DNA of 64,000 nt from Artemia franciscana (GCF_032884065.1 NC_088863.1:40209076-40273075), one strand, 5' to 3'; counted from the first letter of the stretch, positions 1 through 11,525 are shown. Notes: generated from the letters alone by a model not told the origin. Program-made: numbers and translations.

Positions 1-1390
1 TTTATTACTAATCTGTCACTAGAAACAGGAAAATTTCCAGAGCAACTAAAGAGAACAACGATAATACCCCTTTATAAAGGTGGTTGCGAAAAAGAAATTG
101 AAAACTGGAGGCCGATATCTATTCTTCCCTTACTCTCAAAGCTTCTGGAGAAAGTAGTACACAGTCGGCTTTATACTTTCCTACAGAATAATGAATTATT
201 AAGTGAAACTCAGTCTGGCCTCCGTAAAGGACATTCTACAACGCATACTTTGCAACACCTTGTTGATTTTGCGAGTAATGTGCTTGAGAGAGGGGATATA
301 CCAAGGTCTATTTTTATTGATGTCCGTTAAGCGTTTGATACTGTCGATTTTAAAACGTTGATCAAAAGGTTGGAATCACTAGGTATTCGTGGAAATTGTT
401 AGGAATGGTTTAAAAGCTACCTAACAGGGAGATCGCTTAAAGCTGTAATTAATACTGTTATGTCTTCGGCGTTTTCGGTTAGGTGCGGGGTACCTCAAGG
501 GTCAGCGCTCGGTCCATTATTATATTTAGTGTATGTTGATTCAATGCGTTTTTACCTGAAGGAAGCCTGCACTATATCGTTTGCTGATGACACTGCTTTG
601 AATTTATTTGATAATTCTATAGAGGAGTTAGTAAGTAAAGCAAATCGTGTACTGGAAATACTCGAAGTTTTCATGAATGTAAGCTTTCGACGTGTTAATG
701 TGGGGAAGACATTTTTGATGACTTACAGGAGAGTGGGTTCTCCTGTTGATTTAAATGGCCTGGTCACACTGTACGAAAAGCCTGTTCAGCAGGTTGGTAA
801 ACTGCGTTACCTAGTATTCATAGTGGATTGTCATCTGTCGTGGAGAAATCATAGTGAAGCTATTTCTGCTAACATTGCCCCTGGTATAAGCATACTTCGG
901 CGTTTTAAACATTTTCTGCCACAGAAGATTATCTTACACTCTATTATTGATTAATTTAACTGTATATAGCTTATGGTTGATTTATCTGGAGTAGCAATTT
1001 TTACTAATTAAAAGCGAGTGCAAGTTCTTCAGAATAAAGCGATTAGGATTATTGGCAAATATGTGAAAGAGGTCCATAAAAGTAGTGCTTCTTATAAATC
1101 CCTGAATCTGTTAAATGTTGGACAAATTAGAGATATATTTGTTTATCAGTGTATGAATGATCTAGTTCCTGCAGTTTTTAAGAAGTTTTATTGTTTGAAT
1201 AGCCAAGTACATGATTATGAAACGAGAAACAGTGATGGTATAACTGTTGAGTCAACAGGTACAGTTAGATCAGCACTTACGGTAAGATATATGAGTCCGC
1301 TTATTTGGAATAAGTTGCAGTGAGTTAAAGGATGGCTGAACACCTGCTAATATTTAAGAAAAGATTAAAAAGATCATTTGTTAGAAAGTA
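1..1390 (+). pseudogene. Non-LTR retrotransposon reverse transcriptase (CR1/jockey-like), inactivated, left end outside window
   Basis: Frame 1 reads as a LINE reverse transcriptase from the first base. In order I see WRPISILP and LLSKLLEKVVH (fingers), an FIDV...AFDTVD motif A, GVPQGSALGPLL motif B, SFADDTAL (the catalytic FADD box, intact), and a C-terminal LQNKAIRIIG segment followed by SPLIWNKLQ. It is broken by in-frame stops at 328-330 (inside motif A), 400-402 and 952-954, and by frame loss near 1,321 before the last residues. The residues around motif A and the IWNKL tail resemble CR1/L2/jockey-type LINEs; the exact clade is uncertain. The A-rich sequence with AATAAA-like words at about 1,655-1,690 is the probable 3' end. 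Confidence 0.88.
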
Positions 1391-1690
1391 ATTAAAGATT
1401 TTTAAGGGGGGGGGCAGGGTAGGAGTCTTTGGAGTGTGGTATAGGGCGATCTGTTTTTTTTGGGGGGGGAGGTGAATGATTTTTTGCTACGGGAGTGAAC
1501 ATTGTTTTGATTGTTTAATTGAGAGAGATTGATTTGAAGTTTGGGTTGATTATGATTATGTTGTGATTTGTAATGAAATATAAATCATTACTTGTTACAT
1601 GTTTTTCTTAGCGGGGCAGCATTTTGTAGAAGATGCGTTTTGTTTTTGTATGTAAATAAAAATAAAATAAAAACAAAAAACAAAAGAAAA
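1391..1690 (+). mobile_element. Probable 3' UTR and A-rich tail of the upstream LINE
   Basis: Follows the RT C-terminus directly, has G-rich runs at 1,408-1,415 and 1,464-1,471 and no ORF, and ends in an A-rich stretch with AATAAA-like words (about 1,655-1,690). The next repeat family starts right after. The boundary is approximate. Confidence 0.55.
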
Positions 1691-3560
1691 CACAGTTTGC
1701 CCGTTGTTTATATGCAGGGTTTGTCATTAGGAAAATGGGAAATGTTTTCTGGATGTATCCGAAAAGTAAAACGCATTAAGGTGAAACTTTGATGAATGTT
1801 GAGGGGTATGCTACATGAAATCAAAAGGCATAATATACATCCAGTTTATCAAAATGAGGATCTACAATATATCAAGAACAGCTGAGGGTAATGAATTGAA
1901 ACTTTCAAAAGCATGTTGAGGGACATTTTGAAAAGGGATTAGAGGATTTCCAGCCCCCTCTCATGCTCTTTTTAGTTGCCCTCTCTTCAAACATTTAATC
2001 AAAATGCATCTGACCAAAATTCTGAGACACCAATTTTGTTCAAAATAGTCCAAAGGTCAAATAACAATGCTTCTGGATTTGACATTCCTCCCAGCCCCGG
2101 GGCAAGGGGTGTAAGTTAGGCAAGTTGTCCATTGTTAACATGAAAGGTTTTTAGGAAGGGGTGACCGTGTAAAATTTGGAAGGGACTGATTCGATTGGAA
2201 TTAAAAGTTCTAGAACACCTTTAAGAATCAAACGTGATCAGATAGAAACCAGCCCCCACAGCACCCTTTTCCCCCAAATGCATTCGATAAAAAATTTGAG
2301 ATAGCCATCTGCTCAAAATTGTTCAAAAGTAAAATTGCTACAGCTTTGGGGCTTCAACAAACCGAATTGAGGACGCTAAGTTAATGGAGATGCCCATTGT
2401 TAATATATAAGGTTATTATGGAAGGGTGATCGTAAAAATTTCGAAGGGACCTCATACAATCAAATATAAAAAGTTGAAGTGCCCTTTTTATAAGTCAAAA
2501 TTTATCAGAAGACGACCAGCCCCTTTCCCCCACAGCCTTCTCCCCCAAATGAATCTGATCGAAATTCTGAGATAGCCCAGCCCTTTCGTTCGATATTATC
2601 CAAAAGTTAAGTAGTTACAACTCGAGGGTTGACAATTAAGATCAGAAGTTGAAGTGCACTTTCAAAATTGATCAGAGGGTAACCAGCCCCCTTCCCCCAC
2701 AGCCTTTTCCCCCAAATGAATTGGATTGAAATTCTGAGATAGCCCTTTTGCTCAATATTGTCCAAAAGTTAAGTAGCTTTAACTCGAGGGTTGACTGAAA
2801 CCCCCCAAATCCTCTGGGGCAAGGACTTTGAGTTATACTAATTGCCCACTGTTAATATATAAGTTTTTTATTAAGAAAAGAGGGAATGTTGGACACAAAC
2901 AAAACACACTTTGTCCTTCCTGGTTATGAAAAGGAAATATCAATAATATCCAATAAATGGCGGAGGGCATTATAGATTGAAACTTTCAAGGTATGTTAAG
3001 GGATGTTGAACAAAGATGGAAAGGCAACCGAACCCCCCCCCCCCTCTCTCTCTCTTTCTTTGCCCTATTTAAGGTGTCCCCTCTCCTGTACAATAATAAA
3101 ATTTGGTAGTTGTCATTTCATTCTATCTAGTCAAAAGTTATAATGGCTATGCCTCTAAAAATACCATGCTCCCCACAGCTCTGGAGAGAGAATTGTAAAT
3201 TATGCAATTTGATCATTGTTTACATGCAGGACTTCTCGTCAGCAAAAGGAAAAATTTTTGAACTTGGATGTATCGGAAAAAGCCTAATGGTATTAAGATT
3301 AAACTTTGAAGAATGTTGAGCAGTATCTTATACTAAACGAAAAGACACATTTTGCATCCAGTTTATCAAAAAAGAGGATCTGCAATATTTTAAGAACGGC
3401 TGACAATATTAAGTTCAAGCTTTCTGGAAATGTTAAGGGTACAATTGAAAAGTGGTTGGAGGGCTGCCATCCACCTTTCATGCCCTTAATAGTCGCCCTA
3501 CCACCAAAAATATTTGGTGAAAATTTCGACACAGACTTAATTTTCAAAATAGTCTAAGAG
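1690..3560 (+). repeat. Diverged tandem array, unit about 250-275 bp (plus orientation)
   Basis: The same order of words recurs: a cytosine-rich CCCCCAGCCC stretch, CCCAAATGCATTCGAT, AATTCTGAGATAGCC, GTTCAAAATAGTCCAAA, an open TTAAGTAGC tract, GGCAAGGG..GTAAGTTA, and GGTTTTTA-GGAAGGGGTGACC. Copies are strongly diverged. The same unit in clearer form is at 55,960-57,750 (plus) and in reverse at 41,690-42,180 and 60,030-61,350. Short ORFs on both strands here overlap as shadows and show no protein motif. A C-run followed by a CT-run lies near 3,030-3,058. Confidence 0.7.
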
Positions 3561-4845
3561 CTCATATGACACTTGAGACGAGTGATCGGATCCGGTCCGG
3601 TTATGTCAATCACGCATCTAGAACTAGTGCTTATTCTAGAACTCGCAAAAGTACTAGAAATTCCCCAACTCCCCCAAGGAGACCGAATCTCGTCCGGTTA
3701 TGTAAATCACGTACCTAAAACTTGTGCTTAGTCTTCTCGTTAAGTTTCATTCTCATCTCTTCACTTTAAGCGTTTTCAAAGATTTCTGTTTCCCTCCTCC
3801 ATCCTCCAATGTCCCAGATCCGATCCAAATTGAAAATGGAACATCTGAGATATGACATCTTTCTATATATCAAGCTTCATTAAGATCCAATTACATATTC
3901 GTGAGATAAACATACCTCAATTTTCACGATTTCCTCTCCCTCCTCCCTCCAGATGGTCTAATTGGGGAAATGACTGTTACCAAGCCAATTTGTGCAGGTC
4001 CCTGACACGCCTACCAGTTTCCACCGTCCTGGCACGTCTAGAAGTACTGAACTCACCAAAGCACTGGAAATCCCCCCACCTCCCCCAAAGAGAGCGGATC
4101 CGGTCCGGTTATGAAAATAACGTATCTAGGACTTGTTTATTCAATTTCCACCAAGTTTCATCCCGATCTCTTCACTCTAAGCGTTTTCCAAGATTTCCGG
4201 TTTTCCCCTCCAACTTCCCCCAATGTCACCGCATCCGGTCAGGATTTAAAATAACAGCTCTGAGACACAAGGTCATTCTAAATATCAAATTTCATTAAAA
4301 TCCGATCACCCGTTCGTAAGTTAAAAATATCTTATTTTTTCTATTTTTTCCGAATTAACCGTCCTTCCACTCCCCCCCCCCCACCCCCCAGTTGGTCGAA
4401 TGAGGGAAGCGACTATTTCTAGTTTAACCTGGTCCGGTCCTTGATACGCCTGCCAACTTTCAGCGATCGCTATGTTGATCACGTATCTAGTTTCGGATCT
4501 TCTTCATTTAAAAATTAGGGTTGTCCGGGATTCGAACCCGAAACCTCTCGCACTCTAAGTGAGAATCATACCACTAGATCAGCAAGCCACACATTTGTTT
4601 TATCGGCAAATAAAATTCTTCTCAACTATCTCCTTCGCTTGATCCCCCCCCAGCTGGTCGAATCGGGGAAGCGACTATTTCTAATTTAATCTGGTCTGGT
4701 CCCTGATACACCTACAAACTTTCATCGTCCTAGCTAATCTGGAAGTGCCAGAACTAGCAAAACCGGGACTGACAGACAAACCGACGGACAGAAATTGCGA
4801 TCGCTATATGTCAGTAGGTAAATACCAAGTGCCATAAAAAACACA
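3560..4845. repeat. Second repeat family with recurrent ATCCGGTCCGGTTATG core
   Basis: The core recurs near 3,588, 3,683, 4,095 and (degenerate) 4,227, each followed by AATCACGTATCTAGAACTTGTGCTTA-like and ACTCTAAGCGTTTTCC-like words. A GGTCGAAT...GGGAAGCGACTATTTCTA segment occurs twice (about 4,395 and 4,657). The end, near 4,800-4,845, has a CGACGGACAG...GATCGCTATATGTCA stretch and a weak hairpin (GTAGG..TACCAAGTG). The family separates two stretches of the ~275-bp array, so it was probably inserted there. The 148-codon ORF at 3,852-4,298 lies entirely in repeat sequence and is not considered a gene. Confidence 0.65.
4518..4588 (-). tRNA. Degenerate tRNA-Pro-like sequence (probable pseudogene or tRNA-derived element)
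   Basis: On the minus strand the 71 nt read as a tRNA: B box GGTTCGAATCC in a TCGGG/CCCGG T stem, A box TGATCTAGTGGTA, and an anticodon arm CTCAC-TTAGAGT-GCGAG. Body and D-arm match eukaryotic tRNA-Pro(AGG) closely, but the loop reads AGA where AGG is expected. The anticodon stem has an A-C mismatch and the acceptor stem has two mismatches (third and seventh pairs). It sits inside a repeat. It may be a pseudogene or the head of a SINE-like unit rather than a working tRNA. Confidence 0.65.
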
Positions 4846-4849
4846 CTGC

Positions 4850-6060
4850 GCGCATGCTGGTTGTCAGAAGGCCGTATCATCAATATCTAAAACGGCTGAT
4901 GGTCTTAAGTTGAAAATTTCAGGTGATTTCGGGGCATCCGAAAATTTTACGATACCCCTCGCCTCAGCACTGATAAAATTTTGATAAAGTGACTTTGTTT
5001 AAAGCAGGAACAGGTTCTAGTAGCAAAACCTCCAGGAATGTGATACCCTCCACAGTCCTAAGGGGAAGGATTGTGAACCATGGAATTCACTCTTCTTAAA
5101 TGCAGGATTTTTCGTTAGGAAAAGGGGGAATGTTTGATTTTAGGTGTGTTCAAAAATTATAAGCGTATTAAGGCGCAACTTCAATGAATGCTGAGGGATA
5201 TGTTAAACTAAAAAAAGAAAACACTGTGTGCACCCAGTTTATCAAAAAAGCCTATCTGCAACATCTTGCGAACGGCTGAGAGTATTGTTTATACCTGACA
5301 CTGTGAGAGAGGTGTCTCAAAAAGGTTCGAGGGTAACCAGTATCCTTCCCGTGCCCCATTTGCCGCAATCACACCAAAGAGAGGTGATCAAGATGTCGGA
5401 ATAGCCAATTTGTTTAAAATAGTCGGATAACCAAATAGCTATGCCCCCATGGATGACAAAACCCCCCACAGCCAATGAAAAGAGTGTTGTATGTTATATA
5501 AGCTGCCCACTGCTTATATATAAGGTTAGTTTTCAGGAAAAAGGGGCCTCTTTCATCTTAAAAAGACTATGTATATTAAGGTAAAAGTTCTAGAAAATGA
5601 AAGGGGTGTCAAACAAAATCACAACATAACATGTGCAGGAAAACCGTCAAAAGGGCAGGATCTAAGCAACAGCTAACGGTACTAAGTTGAAACTTTAAAA
5701 TTATGTTTAGAAGAAGGTTGAAAAGGAACGGATAGTAACGAGCTCCCCCATACTATACCGTTTTTCGGTTACCCCTTTCACACTTAAAGAAATTTTAAAA
5801 TACCACTTCATTCAAAATATTCACAAGGTCTGATAGCTATGCTTCCAGGGAAGCCACGCCCCCAGGGCTAGGATTGTAAATTATTCAATTTGTCCATTTT
5901 TACATAGCTGGATTTATCATTGAGAAAGGGACGAATGTTTCATCCTGAGTGTGTCCAAAAAGGTTAAGGATATCGAGGTGAAATTTCAGGGAATGTTGAG
6001 TTAAATCAAAAGACTCTACCTGCAATCAAGCAATCAAAATGGTATACTTTCCATATCTTT
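4850..6060 (+). repeat. Continuation of the diverged ~250-275 bp array
   Basis: Same word order as 1,690-3,560: GCAGGATTTTTCGTTAGGAAAAGG (5,103), a GCATTAAGG..AACTT segment, GTTTATCAAAAA (5,240), AACGGCTGAGAGTATT (5,271), AAAATAGTC with a following TATGCCCCCA. It ends near 6,060 with GAAACATTCAGAGCC followed by an ACT-rich tract (6,100-6,117), a junction that also occurs at 55,225-55,350. Confidence 0.6.
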
Positions 6061-6850
6061 GGAAAGGGTAGGGGTATTAGCTAGAAACATTCAGAGCCAC
6101 TACCACTACTTCTACTGAAAATGCACATGCGACTCGTTGTGATTGTGACTGAGACTAATTTCGACTGCAACAAATTGCAACTGTGACTGCGAGTGCTTGC
6201 AACGGCTACTATATCTCTTTGTGGTTACTTTCCCAGAATTTTGAGTTGGATGTTGAAAACACTTTCCAGAAAAGAAGTTTTTCAAAAAAGAAAAGTAAAG
6301 AGCCAAATTATACCGAGAACCGGCAGAAATAAATTTCTATAATAAAGCGAACTTAAAACAGCCAGGAACACTAATAGATAATGAATAAAACCTAAAACGC
6401 ACAGAAATTAGAATAAACAATAATAGAAAATATAGAGATAACAGGTACTAATATAGATGCATAAATAGATCTTAAAACGAGTAAATATTAAATTGAATAT
6501 TTAAGTCAAACTTAAAAGGAAGAGATATTAGTGGAAATACTAATTTGGTTACTACCCTATTCTCACTTCACTAATCTTAAAAGTCAAAAGACTGTTGCAT
6601 CATTTACGCTTCATGAAAAACTATACATATTAAAAATATTTTCTTTCATGTTTACAGCAGTGAAAAAGAAAAATGAAAATTCTAGTGGAATAAAATCTTG
6701 AATTGCTGAGTTTCCAAAAATTAACGTAAAAATATAATGATTATACAGATTATTTTCAATAGTTCTTTCCAGTCATCTTGATTATTTTAGTGATTTTCTA
6801 TTTATTTTTCGTTAAATGTTCTGAGAACGAAATAGTGTTCAAGATACATA
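6061..6850. other. AT-rich interval, no recognisable gene
   Basis: Contains an ACT-rich patch at 6,100-6,117 and stretches near 6,335-6,420 with GCGAACTTAAAAC and CAGAAATTA words. Those words resemble the left part of the foldback family described at 39,141. The match is too weak to delimit an element. No coding signal seen. Confidence 0.4.
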
Positions 6851-7190
6851 CAGTTTTCAAAAAATTTACTAGGACCAATGGTTTGATATGACCACCCCTC
6901 ACCCTGGGAAAAATAAAATAGAAAGTAAACACACCTCCGTGATTTTCCTTCTAAAAAAAAAAAAAAGAACAAAAAGAATTCTTATTTAAAAAAAAGAGAA
7001 ATCTTTTTTGGCTCGTAGTTTCTGGCGGGTAACATTAAATTTTATTAGATTTATATATTTGGACTCAGCGTAAAAAGCCAATTCTTTTTGTGGATTAATT
7101 GTTGTAAACTCCTCTTTTTAGATTTTCAGTTATTATTGGGCTGAGTCACTTCTTACTTACAGTTCATCACCATGAATAGTTTGAAAAAAA
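6850..7190 (+). mobile_element. Diverged right-end fragment of the foldback family
   Basis: Aligns in order with 40,430-40,857: GACCACCCCTCACCCTGGGAAAAA, CACACCTCCGTGATTTTCCTTCT, GGCTCGTAGTTTCTGGCGGGTAA, TTTATATATTTGGACTCAGCGT, GGGCTGAGTCACTTCTTACTTACAGTTCATCACCATGAA followed by TAGTTTGA (words shortened where long in the sequence). The terminal hairpin is recognisable but mutated. Plus orientation. Confidence 0.6.
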
Positions 7191-8285
7191 AGCCAAGGCG
7201 TGCCTACCCCTTTACGGCTAACTAAGGTTTACCATCGTTACTTAATAAAAGCTCCCGAACGTGACGCCGAAATATTCAGACGCTTATTATTATTGTTAAA
7301 ATTTGTTGTTCTGTTTACTGTCTTTTTTTATGTTATACTCGTTTTATTATATTTCCTTCTGTTGTATTTGCATATGGAAAGGCAGTAAGACCTAAGAAAT
7401 TATTTATATCTTTAACTATTGAATTTGAGCTGCAGGGATTAACTTCTTTTTACCACCATCATCTAACAGTTATTAATGGATGACAAAGTGAAAACACAAA
7501 GTAATATCAAATTAATACTTACGTAACTGCAAAAAAGTATAAAAATTAACACAACTTTCAACTAGATGTTAAATGGCTTTTTATGTACATGTTCAAATCC
7601 GACCACATTGCACCTCAGCTACGCTGACACTCCTTTTAGCGTTTTCTGAGGGGGGAATCAACCGTCAGTGTGTCTATGGCAACTCTAGCTCGTTTCCATT
7701 CAAGATTGAACTGAATCGTAGAAGCCATTTCCAAACGGTTACTATGTCTTACTTCCTTGAACAGAACAAACAGTCTTTCTGCAGCGTAGATCCAAAATGG
7801 CCGGAGGAAGAAGTATTGTACAAACTTAACTAAGCTTGGAATCAAAGTTTGTTTTCCGATTATCCCTCGCACTCAAAGCCTTTTTTTAATTTCCAATGGC
7901 TGTCAATGTCACTGTTTCATTGTCGATGAACTCCTCTGATGGCTCTCGCAATTATTGGTCAATAGTGCTTTTCAACCACCCTGGCAATGAGTAACGTCTT
8001 GGAAGGGGGCAAGCGTTGATGTGTTTAATGACTAAGTGTATTTAATTAAAAAACAAAAGCAAAACTAGCCATCAGATTGACATCTCCATTTAAACTGAAT
8101 CTGTTCTGTACAAATAATTTTTGTACAGATGACAAATAATATTTTTGTAATGACAAATAATTTTTTCGGTCTCATATTTGACTCATCTTTTCACTATTTT
8201 TCGTGTCGCTGGTCAACTTGCCAATTTCTTGTATATCTAAGCCTAAGTACATATTTTTAAGAGGTGAGTGCTTGAACCGAAGAAA
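7191..8285. other. No recognisable gene; GC-richer patch at 7,590-7,900
   Basis: ORFs on both strands over 7,573-7,872 overlap each other and show no motif. The patch contains CCAAAATGGCCGG (7,792-7,804), a word seen near some metazoan transcription starts, but nothing downstream supports a gene. A small palindrome (9-bp arms, CTGTACAAA) lies near 8,105-8,127. Confidence 0.35.
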
Positions 8286-8289
8286 CTGC

Positions 8290-8960
8290 AAAGGATTGGA
8301 CAAAAAATACTCTCGTCAAAATATTCCAAAAAGTCAACGCTGCAAAGTGCAAAAAATGGAGAGGTATCAGCCTTGTAACTGTACCTAACCAACTTTTGGC
8401 GACTATACTCCTTAAAAGAATCCAACCAGCGTCGAACGAACATCTCCAAGAGGAGCAGCATAGATTCCGGCCAAACCGATCCTGTGCTAATCTTGTATTT
8501 AATCTTAAAATACTGCTAGAAAAAGCGAATGAATGGCGCAATAAGCTTTACTTGGTCTTTATAGACTTCGAGAAAACTTTCGATTCAGTAGATCTCCAAA
8601 TGCTTTGAAAGGTTCTCCAATACTATGGTATTCCTCATAAGTACATTCAAATCATTGATGCCTTCTTCAAAGACACAGAATGCTGCGTGAAGACAAGTGA
8701 CGGGAGTACCCGTTATCTCCTTATCATGACAGGGGTGAAAAAAAGGCTGTGCACTATCACCACTGCTATTTATTCGTATCAATGACTATATTCTCCAGAC
8801 CTGCAACGGACATGGGATCCAGTTAGATAATAAAAGATTCGGAGATGTTGATTAAGCTGACGATATCAGCCTCCTAGAGTCCTGCAAACAAAAGCTCCAC
8901 CATTATCTTAACCAAGCTCCAGCATTACCCTAACTAAGTTAGGAACGTTGCAGAACCTTT
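8290..8960 (+). pseudogene. RTE-like LINE reverse transcriptase fragment
   Basis: Reads WRGISLVTVP, LATILLKRIQPAS, EEQHRFRPNRSC, then motif A VFIDFEKTFDSVD (catalytic Asp kept), a stop at 8,606-8,608, YYGIPHKYIQII, and TGVKK. At about 8,740 an A-run causes a frameshift into GCALSPLLFIRINDY (motif B) and later VD-stop-ADDIS, a damaged FADD box. The order and spacing match the RTE/BovB-type RT. Ends are eroded and no 3' tail is seen. The minus-strand ORFs over 8,243-8,782 are shadows. Confidence 0.82.
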
Positions 8961-8999
8961 TGCTCTTAAGAACAATGTGGACCTGCAGTCCCTTTAACA

Positions 9000-9870
9000 C
9001 CGCCCCAACAATCTAATTTTTTTGCCAACCAGCTTAATTTTTTGGGGTACATATCTTGAACCAAAGGGACATGAGAATATGATGTTCACATCCATTATGT
9101 TCTTTTCGAAACTTTGAAAAAAGCATGGTAACATGCAATTTTGCACCTATGGGTAAAGTACATTGGTCTAAAAAGGGGGTGCTTCCTGGAAGCACTGCAT
9201 ACAGATCAGATATTGGGCGAAACCAAGACTGTAGAATAGATTTTAGCTTTATTAACTTTAGTGAATGTTTTGGAGAAAGGCATAACATACAGAATAAGAC
9301 ACAGCACGAGAGCGTTGTTGAGACTGGCGAGGTAAAAGCGATTCAAGTGAGGTAAGCATATATTTCATGGAAAGATTTTCAATATCTGTAATAGAGGCAT
9401 AAAATGCAAATCTTTTAGAAGAACAAGAGGCACGCTGCAGGCTATTAGAACCAGAATAAGTAAGGATTTTTCAACCTGTATGATGGGATAACGAGAGTGG
9501 CCAATGGTCCTCCAACAACCTCTTTCCCTCCTACTGTATGATTTGAGGCACAGATTACACAAATTGTTTCTCCACCATCCTCTCTTTCCCCCTGCGAACA
9601 TTTTAGCAGAAACTTAGGCGGTTTGTACCTTGTCTTAAACAGAATTAAACAGTAATCTTTAATCATTATGATTGGAGGAACAATGCTTGGGGTAGGCATG
9701 TTGTCCCTTCAACATTACCTCCGCCATTGTTTGTTTTTGCCGACTACTTTCATTTTTGGGGGCAAATATATTGGACCAATGGGACAAAAATTGATGACTT
9801 TCAGATCCATACACTCCTTTTTCAAACTTTGCACAAGCATGATGTCGTGATATTGAGAATTATGAAGAAG
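9000..9870 (+). repeat. Pair of diverged direct repeats (about 9,000-9,160 and 9,700-9,860)
   Basis: Both copies share TTTTTGCC-AC, TTTTTTGGGG-CA-ATATTTGGACCAA-GGGACA, ATCCATACACTCCTTTTTCAAACTTTGCA-AAGCATG in order, in the same orientation, about 700 bp apart. The 230-bp ORF at 9,125-9,355 and the others between the copies show no known motif. Between them is 9,470-9,620, C/T-rich and unidentified. Confidence 0.5.
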
Positions 9871-10590
9871 ACAGGGAGGCTGGGTTTCAGAGTTGTATAG
9901 CACTCCTCAACCTTATCTACTTTCCGTACAAAAGCGTCTAGATAATAAATTGGGGGAGGGGGGGGGGTAAGTACCTTCACCCACAGGTGCTTTAATCAAG
10001 ACATGGTAGATCATTTACTTTTTCAGCCAAGATGCTATACAGGGTTCACAATTTTATTGGTAGAAGATTTGTCATCTATCACGGAGGACAATTCTAAGCA
10101 AGTATTGTAAAGCTTACTTATCTTCAGGGATGTAGTGTTACATACATGGGATAACTTCTGTAAGTCTTATTCATTCTCGACGTATTCTAGGGTTATATAA
10201 ATGATTAGGTTAAAATCATAAATAATAATAAAATGCAGTGACAAATTTTACCCTCATTAGTACATTATTTAGGCCTCTATGGCAATCAGCTAGTGATAGA
10301 CATAGAATTGAATAGATTTTACCACCAAATAGAGGTCTATGAAATCGTGCTTTCGGAGCGAATTCTTGTTCCCATTTTGCCCCAAGAACGTTAGTTCTGT
10401 TTCTCAGCTCAACTGTTAGAAAGTTTGCAAGTTGTTTTATATAGTTGTTTTTATATAGTTATATAAATACACATAATTTATTTTTAAGTGCTACTTTCCT
10501 GAAAGAAGAGAAATATGCAGCCTTCACGAAAAAACGAGTTAGTGCAAAAGATTTACAAAGGTCAGCTCAACAGAAAACTTTTTTTCCAAG
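9871..10590. other. No confirmed gene; exon-like minus-strand segment at 10,323-10,412
   Basis: A G-run lies at about 9,952-9,967. The minus strand has an acceptor CTTTCTAACAG before 10,412 and a donor GTAAAA after 10,323. The enclosed 90 bp are open (ELRNRTNVLG, then AKWEQEFAPKARFHRP). The encoded peptide is not recognised, and its phase does not fit the next exon expected for the aminotransferase exon at 11,386-11,525. Confidence 0.25.
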
Positions 10591-10599
10591 CGAGGGCAA

Positions 10600-11190
10600 A
10601 AACATTTTATTACTATTAAGTCTGAACACAACTTGTTTTTACACCGAGTCAGTTCGCAGGTTAGACTTCGCTCATTTTCGTACGAGTAAGGATACAGCTT
10701 GTGTTTTCACAGATTGAGCACTTCGCTTCTTTTTGCAACAAATCAGGAAATAACTTGCTCCAACATCAAACCAGGACTTAGCTAGTTTTGGCAACAAATC
10801 AGGACCTAGCCAGTTTGGCTAACCGGCCCGGTACTGAGTCCAGACTTGGCTAGCCTTAGCGCTCAATATTTAAACAACTTGGGTTCAGCTTCTTTTAGCA
10901 ATAAGTCAGGACTTAGCCTGTTTTTAAGCTGTTAGTCCACAGCTGGGATCTGGCTTGTTTTCCCAGTGAGTCAGTGGCAGGATTGTTTTCTTGGTCAGAA
11001 CTGTTGCAGCCCAGAGCCAGTTAACAGCTTGGACCAAGCTTGTTTTGACACCAAATAAGGACTTGCCTTGTCCTGGTACTCAGCCAAGAATTTGTTTTCT
11101 TTTTGCACCAAGTTAGGCATCCTTGTTTAGGTACCAAGCCAATCTGCAGCTACGACTCAGTTTAGACTCGATTTACTTTTGTATACTGAA
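10600..11190 (+). repeat. Decayed minisatellite, period roughly 35-50 bp
   Basis: Variants of AACAAATCAGGACTTAGC and CTTGTTTT-CACCAAGTCAG recur more than ten times (for example 10,745, 10,770, 10,793, 10,900, 10,960, 11,060, 11,110), with small length changes between them. No gene. Confidence 0.6.
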
Positions 11191-11385
11191 AGTACTTGTC
11201 AGGTTCCGATTTGAACAATTTGCAGCATGTCTACCTTGCTACTACAAATTTGACTGTTGGGAAGAAGGATTTAATATTCTTTAATTTACCTCACACTGCT
11301 CTCTCTTAGCTAAGTCTTCCCTGTTGCGTTAAGCTTAATTTTGAAATTTCAAGTCATTTCAAATATAGTAAGAAGTACAATCTAC

Positions 11386-11525
11386 CTGAATTGCATTTAA
11401 TTCTTGAAATAAGTCCCTAGATTTAGGTCCTGGAATAGCTGTAGAGACTAAAGGGGCAGAAGGCTCACTCTTTGCAAATGATTCAGAAGCCAATGCTGAA
11501 GCAGCTCTTGTGTTCTGTCTTATGG
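11386..11525 (-). CDS. ABAT: Internal exon of 4-aminobutyrate aminotransferase (GABA transaminase)
   Basis: GABA transaminase is the mitochondrial PLP enzyme that converts GABA and 2-oxoglutarate to succinate semialdehyde and glutamate. On the minus strand a strong acceptor (TTTTCTTTTTTTTCACTTTCAG) precedes 11,525 and a donor (CAG|GTAGAT) follows 11,386. The 140-bp exon is open in only one frame: two bases of a split codon, then 46 codons. It begins IRQNTRAASALASESF, a basic/Ala/Ser-rich stretch like the end of a mitochondrial targeting peptide, and ends AIPGPKSRDLFQELNAIQ, which matches the conserved start of the mature enzyme (IPGPKS..LL..LN.IQ). The downstream exons, carrying the PLP-binding core, would lie at lower coordinates; I found none down to base 1. 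Identity rests on one exon. Confidence 0.78.

Noticed and set aside
3852..4298. 148-codon plus-strand ORF
   Set aside because: It spans repeated ATCCGGTCCGGTTATG units and has no protein motif.
7573..7872. Opposed ORFs and a CCAAAATGGCCGG word suggesting a promoter and first exon
   Set aside because: No donor site with a sensible frame and no conserved peptide; kept only as a note under the interval.
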